Assembly (NCBI RefSeq): GCF_036850765.1
Contig: NC_089495.1
Coordinates: 202,431,847-202,495,846 of the forward strand
Origin: Saccopteryx bilineata
Lineage: Eukaryota > Chordata > Mammalia > Chiroptera > Emballonuridae
DNA length: 64,000 nucleotides
Direction: 5' to 3'
Position 1 is the stretch's first letter. Every line of letters starts with the position of its first letter. Positions 26,165 through 36,929 of this stretch are shown in pieces. A program made the position numbers and the translations under genes. The notes under the pieces were generated by a model. It was given only the letters and a program-made list of their open reading frames with translations. It ran no database searches and had not been told where the DNA came from.

Positions 26165-26370
26165 GGGTTTCTCAAGCTCAGCACTATTGGTATTTTGGGC
26201 CAGATAATTCTGTTACGGAGTGGGGGGCGGGGGGCTGACCTGTGCGCTGTAGGATGAGGCTGTTTAGCAGAATCCTTGGCTTCTACCCACTAGATGCCAG
26301 ATGTCTCCAGACAGTGCTGAAAGTTCCCCAGAGGTGGGCAAAACTGCCCCCAAATGAGAACCATTGCTAT
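26165..26370. repeat. Old DNA-transposon MITE
   Basis: Begins GGTTTCTCAAGCTCAGCACT and ends CCCCAAATGAGAACCATTGC, with TTCTACCCACTAGATGCCAG inside; a familiar mammalian MITE whose name I cannot fix. Confidence 0.6.
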
Positions 26371-26589
26371 AAAGGGATTCCCGTGTAGGGCTGCCTTCAA
26401 TACCCTCTAGGGTCCTTTCGATCCGAAATTCTGTTTTAGAGAAAGCACTAGGCATTCAGTCAGTAGCCTCCTAGGATGCAGCTCAGAGTGAGAGCTGCTG
26501 GTTTTCCTATTTGGGCAGGTGGCGTGAGCAGGCTTGATGTAGGGTGCGGAGGACAGCGAGGTGAGAGACAGCTTGAGAAGACGTTTTGG

Positions 26590-26815
26590 GTCAGAGTTAA
26601 GAGTGTACACTCCGGAGACAAACTGTGTTGGGTTCAAATCCTACCTCTGCCATTTACTTGTTACACGACCTTAGGCAAGCCACTGGGCTTCTCTGCGTCT
26701 CACTGCCCTCACCTGCGATGAGTCATTAGCATGTGCCTCATGGAGTGGTCGTGAAGATTAAATAACATAATACATGGTATGAAGTCTTCAGCAAACGATA
26801 TCAACAATAATGGCT
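26590..26815 (+). repeat. MIR SINE
   Basis: TTGGGTTCAAATCCTACCTC, ACGACCTTAGGCAAGCCACT and AGATTAAATAACATAATACA. Confidence 0.75.
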
Positions 26816-27138
26816 ACTAGTCTCCTGATAGGTGACAGACGCTCTAAGCCCCTCCCTGTACTGTAGCCCCAAACACCAAGATGTTTGTTCCCCAGTGTAG
26901 TCCCGAATGTCACAGGCAGTCAGCATTGCATCCTCTGGGGTGCGTGTTCAAAGTGCATATTCCCAAACTTGAACCCAGATCTATTGAATCTGACTCTCTG
27001 GGGCTGGGGGCTGGGAATCTGTACCTAGGATGGGTGGGCTGCCTACACATGTTTGAGAACCACTACAGTAAGGACCTTTGGGAGTGATGACCCTATGCCA
27101 TGAAGACATGTATCACCTCTAATTTAAAGCAGAATGAG

Positions 27139-27557
27139 GCCCTGGCCGGTTAGCTCAGCGGTAGAGCGTGGGTCTGGCGTGCAGAAGTCCCGGGCTCGAT
27201 TCCCGGCCAGGGCACACAGGAGAAGTGCCCATCTGCTTCTCCACCCCTTCCCCTCTCCTTCCTCTCTGTCTCTCTCTTCCCCTCCCACAGCCGAGGCTCT
27301 ATTGGAGCAAAGATAGCCCGGGCGCTGGGGATGGCTCCTTGGCCTTTGCCCCAGGTGCTAGAGTGGCTCTGGTCGCAACAGAGCAACGCCCTGGAGGGGC
27401 AGAGCATCGCCCCCTGGTGGGCAGAGCGTCGCCCCCCTGGTGGGCGTGCCGGGTGGATCCCGGTCAGGCGCATGCTGGAGTCTGTCTGACTGTCTCTCCC
27501 CGTTTCCAGCTTCAGAAAAAATAAAAATAAAATAAAAAATAGAAAAAATAAATAAAT
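27139..27557 (+). mobile_element. SINE type A
   Basis: Full copy with an AAATA-type tail and target duplication aaagcagaatg on both sides. Confidence 0.93.
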
Positions 27558-27612
27558 AAAGCAGAATGTATATCACCCAATTAGAAAAGCTTTCTATTGA
27601 AAATAGTCAGGC

Positions 27613-27946
27613 TTTGCCTGACCAGGCGGTGGCGCAGTGGATAGAGTGTCAAACTGAGATGCGGAAGACCCAGGTTCGAGACCCCGAGGTCGCCAGCTTG
27701 AGCACGAGCTCATCTGGGTTGAGCAAAAAAAAAAAGCTCACCAGCTCGGACCTAAGGTTGCTGAGCAAGGGGTTACTCAGTCTGCTGAAGGCCCATGGTC
27801 AAGGCACATATGAGAAAGCAATCAGTGAACAACTAAGGTGTCGCAACGAGAAACTGATGATTGATGCTTCTCATCTCTCTCCGTTCCTGTCTGTCTGTCC
27901 CTATCTATCCCTCTCTCTGTCCCTGTAAAAAATAATAATAATTAAA
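27613..27946 (+). mobile_element. SINE type B (tRNA-like, GAGGTCGCC body)
   Basis: A different SINE: head GCCTGACCAGGCGGTGGCGC with B box GGTTCGAGACC, repeated AGCTCACCAGCTTGG / GGTCGCTGGCTCGAGC-type units, AAGGGGTTACTCGGTCTGC, then a CTGTCTGTCTGTCC tail region. A second copy follows at once. Confidence 0.92.
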
Positions 27947-27958
27947 AAAAATAGTTAG

Positions 27959-28287
27959 GCCTGACCAGGCGGTGGTGCAGTGGACAGAGTGTCGGACTGG
28001 GAAGCGGAGGACCCAGGTTTGAGACCCCCAAGGTTGCCAGCTTGAGCACGGGTTGATCTGGTTTGAGCAAAGCTCACCAGTTTGGTCCCAAGGTCGCTGG
28101 CTCGAGCAAGGGGTTACTCGGTCTGCTGAAGGCCCGCAGTCAAGGCACATATGAGAAAGCAATCAATGAACAACTAAGGTGTCGCAATGAAAAACTGATG
28201 ATTGATGCTTCTCATCTCTCTTCTTTCCTGTCTGTCTGTCCCTGTCTATCCCTCTCTCTGACACTCTCTCTGTGTCTGTAAAAAAAA
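27959..28287 (+). mobile_element. SINE type B, second of a tandem pair
   Basis: Same family and orientation as the copy before it. The spacer and right flank both resemble the left flank (aaatagtcagg, aaatagttagg, aaagtcagga). Confidence 0.92.
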
Positions 28288-28299
28288 AAAAAAGTCAGG

Positions 28300-28345
28300 A
28301 CCCTGGCTGGGTAGCTCAGTTGGTCAGAGCGGTATCATATTTTTG
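28300..28345 (+). mobile_element. Truncated VES-like SINE head
   Basis: Only a tRNA-like head remains (CCCTGGCTGGGTAGCTCAGT, TGGTCAGAGCG), matching the 5' end of the copy at 61121, then sequence diverges. Confidence 0.65.
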
Positions 28346-28561
28346 AATACTTCAACCTTGAAGGCTTAACCATTCGGTTATCTAGAAAATGCACTAGTCA
28401 ACAATACTTAGAGAGCATCAGATTTAACATGATGGTTTTGCAGAAGAGAAAAATAAATCTCAGAGAGGGAGACATCACTTATCCAAAAACCACCAAACAA
28501 GTTGGTAGGGGAACTGGAAATGGAGTGTAGGGTCCCTGCCCCCTGGGGTGGGTTCTCTCTG

Positions 28562-28963
28562 TCATGCCACACCCCCCATGGTAGCTCTGGTTTGCCTCTG
28601 AAGATGGTGCCTTTTCTTCTTTTCACTGGCAGCCAGTCTAAAAAGGGCCCTCAGGATCGCCCACAATGCCCAACTTAGCTTCTTGACAAACACCTTAATG
28701 GCGCGGTGTTCCCTCTTGGCTGCCACCAGCTCTTGAGTGGGTGGCAAGTGCACTGGCGGGAATTCCCTGGTGTTCTGCACAGTGTCCTTGGCCCACTCCC
28801 AGGAAGCCACCACAAGCCAGACAACCACCATGCCCAGAGAGGGGGCACGTTCAGGGTTCTGGGTCAGCTCTGGGGTGTCCGAGTGTTCCAGGTCTGAGGG
28901 GTCCTCCTCCCTGGGCGGGGAGTGTGGCGATGCTCTCATTCCCTCCTTAGAAGTGAGGAGCAT
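28562..28963 (-). other. Unassigned 133-codon open frame in MMP24 intron 1
   Basis: Open from an upstream TAG. An ATG-led frame gives a Pro/Glu-rich start (SPPREEDPSDLEHSDTPE), a short hydrophobic stretch (GMVVVWLVVASWEW) and a basic end (ASEKKKRHHLQRQTRATMGG). It is in the same orientation as MMP24, in sequence that is not an obvious repeat. I do not recognise the protein and see no splice sites or poly(A) tail. It could be a chance frame. Confidence 0.25.
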
Positions 28964-31879
28964 GAGTCTTCCTTGCCCTTTCCAGCGCCTCCCTGCACCC
29001 TAGCCAGTTTCCTGTCCCCGGGGCTTGACTTATTGATGAGTTGGAAAAGGGAAGAGGGAAGACAAAGACCGTGATCAGGTCTTAGTTTCTCAGTTGTAGC
29101 AGGCAAATGGCTGAACTAGATAACTTCTAAGTAATTATATGAAGTTCTATTATTTTAGCTTAATTAGATTCAGTGTGGAGCCGACCTTCCGATTCCTCCC
29201 TGCCAGTCTTAAAGTCCAGGCTCCTTAGTGTGGCATTCAACAAGCTTTCCAATCTGAGGCCATGCACCTTTCTAGCCTTACCTTCTGTCTTTATGTCCTA
29301 CCCTTTTTACTGCCCAACCCACGGACCCCTACTCTAGTTACGGACCTTCTTGTGTCGCCTGAACACATCCTACTGGTTCCTTCCTCTGCTCCTTCCTCAT
29401 CCTCTCCCCTAGAATGTCCTTTCACGTGGATTCTGGCCTCTCCCTGATAAACTATTCAATATCCTGAAAAGTGCAACTTGAAGGCGACTTCACCTGGGAC
29501 GGCTCTCAGGGGTAACAAGGACTTCCTCTGTAATCCTGACTACCATTCCCGCCCCTCACTCACAGCGTCTGTCATATTACATTATGAACAATGGTTTAAG
29601 TGTCTGTCGCCCCCACTGGACGCTTCCCCATACCGCGTCCAGCCTGGTGGGGGAGACAGACATGGAGAGACGGAATGTTTCCTTACAGTTGTGATAAGCG
29701 GCGTGAAGGAAAAAGAGGTGATGGTGACGGGGATGACAGGAGACGCGGCGGTGATGTCAGGGATGTCCTCCCCGACGGACCTGTGTCTGAATGAAAGAGG
29801 GAAAGGGGGAATAATGAATGTCCCAGGACAAAGACTCTCATACCGAATTCCTGGGGTGGGAAGGCGCCTGCGCATGAGGGAAATACATAGAAAGAAGGCC
29901 AGGGTGGCTGGAGTTTACGGAGAAGGCAGTACAAAAGGAAGCTGGGGAGGTGGGCGGGGCTCGGGAGGCGGGGCCTCGGGCCTGGTTAGGCAGCCCGGCA
30001 GGTGCTGGCAACCGGGGGTCCCTAACACTCTTCATTCTACTTTTGAGTGGCTTTGAAGTTCTTGCACAAGAACTAAAATGAAGAAGTCGTAGTCTAGTGA
30101 TAGTAGTTTAGCCTTTATCCTAAAAGCGATTTTAAGCAAGGTGAGGGAGGGAGGAACATGGTAAGATATTTTGTTTGGTTTTTATTTTTTAAATTAAATA
30201 TTTCAAGCACTTAAAAGCATATAGAATAATAAAAGGAACGTTGGCTAGCCCCAGCCAGCTTTGTTAAATCTCAACTTTTGCCATATTTTGCTTCAGCTAT
30301 AACTGACCTCGTGTCGGCTTATTTTTAAAAGGTCATCCTGGCTGCTGTTTGAAGGAGGATTAGAGGTGGGAAAGAGAGGCTGATCAGGTGGGAAGTTGCT
30401 CAAGTCCAGACAAGACGTGCTAGAAGTATGGACTAAGGCGGAGGCAGTGGAGGTGAAGGGAAATGGAACCAAGGACCGTCCACTCAGGAGGTGGGGCTGC
30501 TGGGGTGTGGCGGTTGATTCTGTGCAGGCCGGGGAGGAGAGGATGAGGTGGAGGTCGACTTCCATATTCTGGCTCCCCACATTTTAGCAGCACAGAGAAC
30601 TGTGCCCCCCACATTTTAGCGGCACAGAGACATATTCTTGTCTGGGGTGCAGAATTGAGTTTTTAAGTGATCACTGCTAACGAAAGTTATTCATAACAAT
30701 GTCTTCTTTTTCTCTGCCTACTTTGTTATAACAACGTGGTATGTATGATCTTTGAGAAAATATTATCCTTAATATGGATGGCTTTGCTGTTATCCCATAT
30801 ATCATTGAAGTCTAGTTCAAAGTTGGCTTTTAAATGAAGGCATGGAGTAATGACGAAAAGCTAGTGAAGGACTTGAATGGGCTCGGTCCTGCAATCCAGA
30901 GAACCCAGATGATTTGTATTCAGATCTCTCTGCTGGAGAGGGCCAGGGCTGCATTCACAGCTCCTCCCCCCATACACACCAGCCCCGGAAACAGGTACGC
31001 AGATAGAAGTTGTGCTGAGACAGCTGGAAGCACCTGGAGCGGACACCGGCACCCAGGGCAGGAGCCAGCACCCAGAACAGCTTCAGAACAGGCCCCAGTC
31101 CCTCTATCCCCTCAACGTGGCTCCAAACAGGTTGCTTCTGGGCTCAGAAACCTTTCATGACTCCCCTCAGCCTTTGGAAGGAAGCCAGTTTTACAATCTG
31201 CTCTCGGCCTCACTTTTCAGTGTCCTCTTCTCATACACTCTTACTGGAAATAGCAAGTAACTCGATGCCCCAGGCACGGCAAATTATTTACTGTTGACAG
31301 AACATGCCGCAAACTTTCATGGAGCCTTGGTTCTTGGCTTTGCTTCTGTCTGGACTGACCCCTCACCACTCACCATCCTTCTCTTCCTCAAAGGCTTATC
31401 TTCCATATCAGCCTTCTTCCTAAAACTCCCTGACTTCCCCGGCCTCAGCTGGGGACCTCATCTCCTCCCCTTCAGTGTTTCTCAAGCCCTTATTTATACC
31501 TCTAGCATGCATTCATTTGTTCTTCCAGAGAGGTACAGTACTGATTTTTAATGTACCACGCACTCACTACTTAAAGAAGTTGGTGGCGGACGCAGTCAAT
31601 GAAATTAATTTAAAAATGTTTATCCAGTGTCTAGAATGTTCTAGGCACATGCAAGGTACTGAGGAGACATTGGCTGCAGTCTATTAAGAATTCAGCTCCT
31701 CTCATTTGGAGCTCAAACTATACCATATCATAAGGCTTAGCAGTTCCTCAGGTTGATCTCTTTCGTACAATTATAATTTACATATTTTTTTTCTAAAACT
31801 ACCTCTCCAAGGACTGGAGTAGGACATACCAGAAAATGGAGAATATCAGCTAAAAGGCTGTCACTGTCATCCAGAACAG

Positions 31880-32120
31880 GACAGTTTAGTGTAGAGGGGA
31901 AGCACAGACCAAGGACAGAAAACCTAGTTCGGGTCTTCTCTTTGCTGTTTATAGCTACACATGGGTCCCTGGACAAGCTATAGATAAGTCACATCATCTC
32001 CCTGAGTCTCTGTTTGCTCTTCCATAAAACGAGGACAATATCTTCCCTATCTGTCTCATGGTGTTGCCAGGGTCAAGAGGAGCCATGCACATGAAAGTGC
32101 AAAGCACCCTATAGTAATAA
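31880..32120 (+). repeat. MIR SINE
   Basis: TCTCCCTGAGTCTCTGTTTG and CATAAAACGAGGACAATATC; diverged. Confidence 0.6.
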
Positions 32121-32884
32121 GTAAACCACAGTCATAGTAAGATAAAGTGAATGAAAAATATAGTGACTATATTCAGGTTAGGTAAAAGGAAGAACTTCCT
32201 AAGAGTGAGAATTTTTCTTTTGTAAACAACAATAAAGATATGATGGAGGCCATGATAATATTGAAATAAATTTTTGGCTTAGGAATCTGATAGTGCTTTC
32301 TAATAGGCCCACCCACCCCCAGACACATTCAGAGCTCTAACTTTCCTTGACTACAGATCCAAACCGGAGAACATTCTCCATCTTCCCAGAGCAAATCCCT
32401 CAAACTGGTCTAGAGGCAGGAATCCATTATGCCCTTGGACCAGCCATCACACTGTTATTTATGTGGCCTATTTTAATTGGCTTGTCTCTTTCTGCCTATG
32501 CTGATCTTCCCGAGATTCAAATTGTAAACTAGGAAGGCCAAGAGAACTATTTGTAGGGCATTCTACTCCAGTAATAAGAGAAAGAGATGCTGTAAACCAA
32601 ACATAGAAAGCCGATCAGAGAATCGGTGGGAACCTCCCTCCCCATGTGCAAAATACAGAAGAAAGACTCAAGAAAAGCAAATGAGAAAACAGACTGAATG
32701 AAAACAGTTTTGTCTTTGTCTTTTGGTAATGAAAGACCAGAGATATGAAACCAAAAGCCAAAGATAATGAAAATGCTTTCAACTAAGAAGTCAGGAAACT
32801 GGGAAAAAGTTCTAGTTCTGAATCCTGTATCAAGTTTGGTGCACTTGGGCAATTCACTAATGGCAATTCAAAAAGTATCGATTA

Positions 32885-33253
32885 GCCCTGGCTGGCTGGC
32901 TCAGTGGTAGAGCGTTGGCCCGGTGTGTGGAAGTCCTGGGGTTCAATTCCCAGCCAGGGCACACAGGAGAAGCACCGATCTGCCTCTCCACCCTTTCCCC
33001 TCTCCTTTCTCTCTGTCTCTCTCTTTCCCTCCTGTAGCCAAGGCTACATTGGAGCAAAGTTTTGCCCAGGTGCTGAAGACGACTCCATGGCCTCCGCCTC
33101 AAGCATTAGAATGGCTCCAGTTGCAACAGAGCAATGGCCCAGATGGGCAGAGCATCGCCCCCTGGTGGGCATGCTGGATGGATCCCGGTCGGGTGCATGC
33201 GGGAGTCTGTTCCTCTACCTCCTCCCTTCTCACTTCAGAAAAAGACAAAAAGA
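32885..33253 (+). mobile_element. SINE type A
   Basis: Full copy, older than most. Target duplication aaaaagtatcgatta on the left against aaaaagtatctatta on the right. Confidence 0.92.
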
Positions 33254-33622
33254 AAAAAGTATCTATTAAGTACTACTATATGCTTACTTGGTGGTCTCTA
33301 AGGTCATGACCATCTCTTTCTCAATTCCTCTTTATTGTATGTCACAACCACTAGGTGACAACCTACTTAATGGGTTATGAAAAAACTCAAGGGTGAAATT
33401 GCAGAACCAGCACTAAAAGGAATAACTTCTATTTCCACTGAAGAAGGGCAGGTAGGCAGTAAGTTCCATTCCTAAGAAGGGTTTTAGAAAGGACCTGGAG
33501 ATCCACATGCCCATGAGCATCTGTTTCAGATCCATGTGACTTTTTGGTATCAAGGATCAAGAGTAGAATCATTGTATGCTTGCATACATAATGATGAGCT
33601 TTCAGAGTTGGGGATTGTTTTA

Positions 33623-34017
33623 TTTTATTTTATTTATTTTTGTATTTTTTTTCTTTTTTCTTTTCTATAGTTGGAAACAGGGAGCCAGTCAGACAGACTC
33701 CCACATGCGCCCAACCGGGATACACCCGGCATGCCCACCAGGGGGCGATGCTCTACCCATCTGGGGTGTTGCTCTGCTGCAATCAGAGCCATTCTAGCGC
33801 CTGAGGCAGAGGCCACAGAGCCATCCTCAGCGCCCGGGCCAACCCCGCTCCAATGGAGCCTTGGTTGTGGGAGGGGAGGAGACAGACAGAGAGGAAGGAG
33901 AGGGGGAGGGGTGGAGAAGCAGATGGGCGCTTCTCCTGTGTGCCCTGGCTGGGAATCGAACCCGGGACCCCTGCACGCCAGGCCGACGCTCCACCACTGA
34001 GCCAACCAGCCAGGGCC
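33623..34017 (-). mobile_element. SINE type A (antisense)
   Basis: Inverted full copy with target duplication ttggggattgtttta at 33608-33622 and 34018-34032. Confidence 0.95.
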
Positions 34018-34213
34018 TTGGGGATTGTTTTAGATTGGAAACATAAGGTGTTTTGGTCAGGAAAGGCTTTTTCCCCCAAAGTAATGTTTAAGTATTTAAA
34101 AAACTTAAGTGGCAAACTGGCTGGGGATGCCTCAAAGTATTCCCCGGAGAAGAGAAATAAATGACTAGAGGAGTCAAGGAAAGTTTCCTGGAGAAGCAGA
34201 GCTTGGGCTAGAA

Positions 34214-34293
34214 TTTTTTTTTTTTTTTTGTATTTTTCTGAAGTGAGAAGCTGTGGAGCCTTGGCTGTGGGAGGAGAAGAGAGAGAGAGAGAG

Positions 34294-34324
<31 letters not shown>

Positions 34325-34448
34325 AGAAGGAGAGGGGGAGGGGTGGAGAAGCAGATGGGCACTTGTCCTGTGTGCCCTGGTCGGGAATCAAACCCGGGAC
34401 TTCCACACGCAGGGCCAACACTCTATCACTGAGCCAACTGGCCAGGGC
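34214..34448 (-). mobile_element. SINE type A, internally deleted (antisense)
   Basis: Head and C/T spacer are joined almost directly to the tail; the central body of about 150 bp is missing, and a purine microsatellite is expanded in the spacer. Both ends are present, with target duplication cttgggctagaa at 34202-34213 and 34449-34460. Confidence 0.9.
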
Positions 34449-36264
34449 CTTGGGCTAGAACTTTAAGGAAAGGTTGCAGATGTATGGGTGGAGGTGCAGA
34501 CATAAGCAGCATGTGTAGAAGCCCAGAGAAATCTGGGTCACTTGTCTTAAGATAAAGGAGGGACAAGCCTTTCTGGCGTAAGAATGTATACCAATGAGCA
34601 CAGGGAAAGGCAGCTTTCTAATGAGGAGGTGGGGTGGAGTCAGACTCCAGAAGCTTCAAAAGACAGAAAGAGGGGTGAGCTACATTATCGGCTGGCTGAA
34701 AACAACAATATTTCTACAAGGTTTCAAGCATGTCATCTACTCATACTCAATAAAGGGATAATTAGGTGCAAACTGTTGAAAGAAGCAGTGGATATAATTC
34801 ATCCATCAGAAAGTTTTGAAAGATAATATGTTAGTCCTGGAGTCATCATGGAATTAAGGGTGGTGTTTTTATCATGGCCCTAGAACTCACTTAGAGATAG
34901 GAAACAATAGATGGAAAGAAATGGTGACTTCTCTGAATGAAAGGAAATTAAGAGTGCAGGGGCCCCTGAGAGACTCTGCTGGGACTTGTCTGATTTAAAT
35001 TTTTTATAAGTGATCCAGGAAAAGTAGAGCAAAGTGGAATTTTCAGGACTGCCGATCATATTAAGCGCTTTCAGGTAGGGAAATGCTTTGCCGAAACAGA
35101 GTGAGAGCTGAAGGAAAGGTATAGAGTGGGATGCAAAGTGGCAGGTAAACGTCAATGTGAGGACAGGAAAGATAATGCATGCTGATAAAAATAATTCACG
35201 TGTAGGGTGTTGTGTTCCAGGCTATCGGTTTTGACCCAGGAAAGGGATCTTGGAGCTAGATTGTTTCCTAAAGGCAGTGGCCTTTAGGAAATGTGTTGGG
35301 GGCCAGGAAGGCTGACAAAGGGATAGGCTGAAGCAGGAAAGGACCTGAAGACCAAAGAGGAAATCAGCCTTTGTTAGGGCAAGACTACAGGGTCCTCCAG
35401 CTGGGGACAATGGTCAGGTTTATATCTATTGAAAGTCAGGGCCCAAGGATAACTAGGAAAGGGTGACTAAAATGACCCAGAGGATGAATACCGCTATTCG
35501 AGAGGTGGCCTGCCGTGAGAGGGAAACTTAAGTGTGCAAAATTGAAGGCCAAATAGCCTCCTCTTAAAGCTTCAAATATCATAGGAATATAAAGGGTTTC
35601 AGAGTTGAGATCTTCTGGCCCTATCCCTTCATATTCAAGATGATAAAACCGATGCCTAGAGAAGGCAAGGAAATGGCCCAAGGTCACAGAAACCACCACA
35701 GGCCAAGGTCGGATTAGGATCCACACCTCCTAAACCCAGGGTCTTTCCACCTCCCCCTGTGCACTCAAGGAGACCAAAGGAATCTTACTTTTTATAGGGT
35801 ATAAACTTACACTGAGATATAACAAAGATGAAAACACAAACAAGCTAGGGAAAGTTTTCACTAAAAGTCAGTCACAATTATAAGATCTTTGGAAGACAAC
35901 TACCAACTGGCTAAAGAGACTTTCTACCCACCCTATTTTTTTTTTTTTTTTTGGATCACATACCTCTTTGAGAGTCTGAAGAAAGCAATGGATTCTCTCA
36001 TAGAAAAACACATTTGCACATACACAATTTCAGAGAGTTTATGACCCCCGAGTACCATGTCCAATCCCCCGTTCTGGCAGATTCTTCTGAACAAATAGGC
36101 TGCCTGTTCCAACAAGCACACTCTATCTCCTAGGATTTACTAAGGCAATCACTCTGATTTTCCTTGGCAAAAAGCCACTATCTCAACCAACGTCACTTAC
36201 TAAAATTGTAGACCTCTAGGTTGGAAGAGACCAAAGAAATTACCTAGTCCACTGCCCTCAGCTC

Positions 36265-36500
36265 CATGTGACCAGAACCAGCATGCCTAGGTTGGAATCC
36301 CAACGCCAACACTCACTAGCTGTGTGACCTTGGGCAAGTTATTTAACTTCTCTATTTCCACTGAAGGAAGGACATGTGGGCATGTAAAATAGGGCTAATA
36401 ATTACAACTATATCTTCTAGAGTAGTTATGAGAATTAAATAAGATACTAATTCAGATACAACATAGCTCCAGGCCTGGCAGGTCATGAGTGCTCAGGGAA
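36265..36500 (+). repeat. MIR SINE
   Basis: CACTAGCTGTGTGACCTTGG, GGCAAGTTATTTAACTTCTC and AGAATTAAATAAGATACTAA. Confidence 0.75.
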
Positions 36501-36929
36501 CGCTAGCTGGGATTATTGTCATTATTATGCATGTATCCATGCAGGTATCATGCATGTATCCATCCAGGACCCTCGTGGAGCTTTTGCTGGCACATGCCAG
36601 TGACAAGCAGCTTACCGCCTCTAAGCTGGTTGAGCAGCTCCGATTGTTACAAACTTCTTCCTATATTGAGCCGAAATCTGCCTTCTTGCAACGCCTACCC
36701 CCACCCCCGTTGGCCCTAGTTCTGCCCTGTGGGGCCAGGCACAGCAAGTCTCTCCTTCCTCCACGTGACAGCCCTTCAGCTATGAAGACGGCGACTGGGT
36801 CCTTCCCCGTCGCTCGCCCCCCACCCCATCCTCTCTGCTCCAGCGTGCACATCCTCGGGTTCTCCCAGCCCACAACAGACCGGCTGCGCTTACTATTTAC
36901 TCCGAGGCGCCATACGGCTTCCCTCACAC

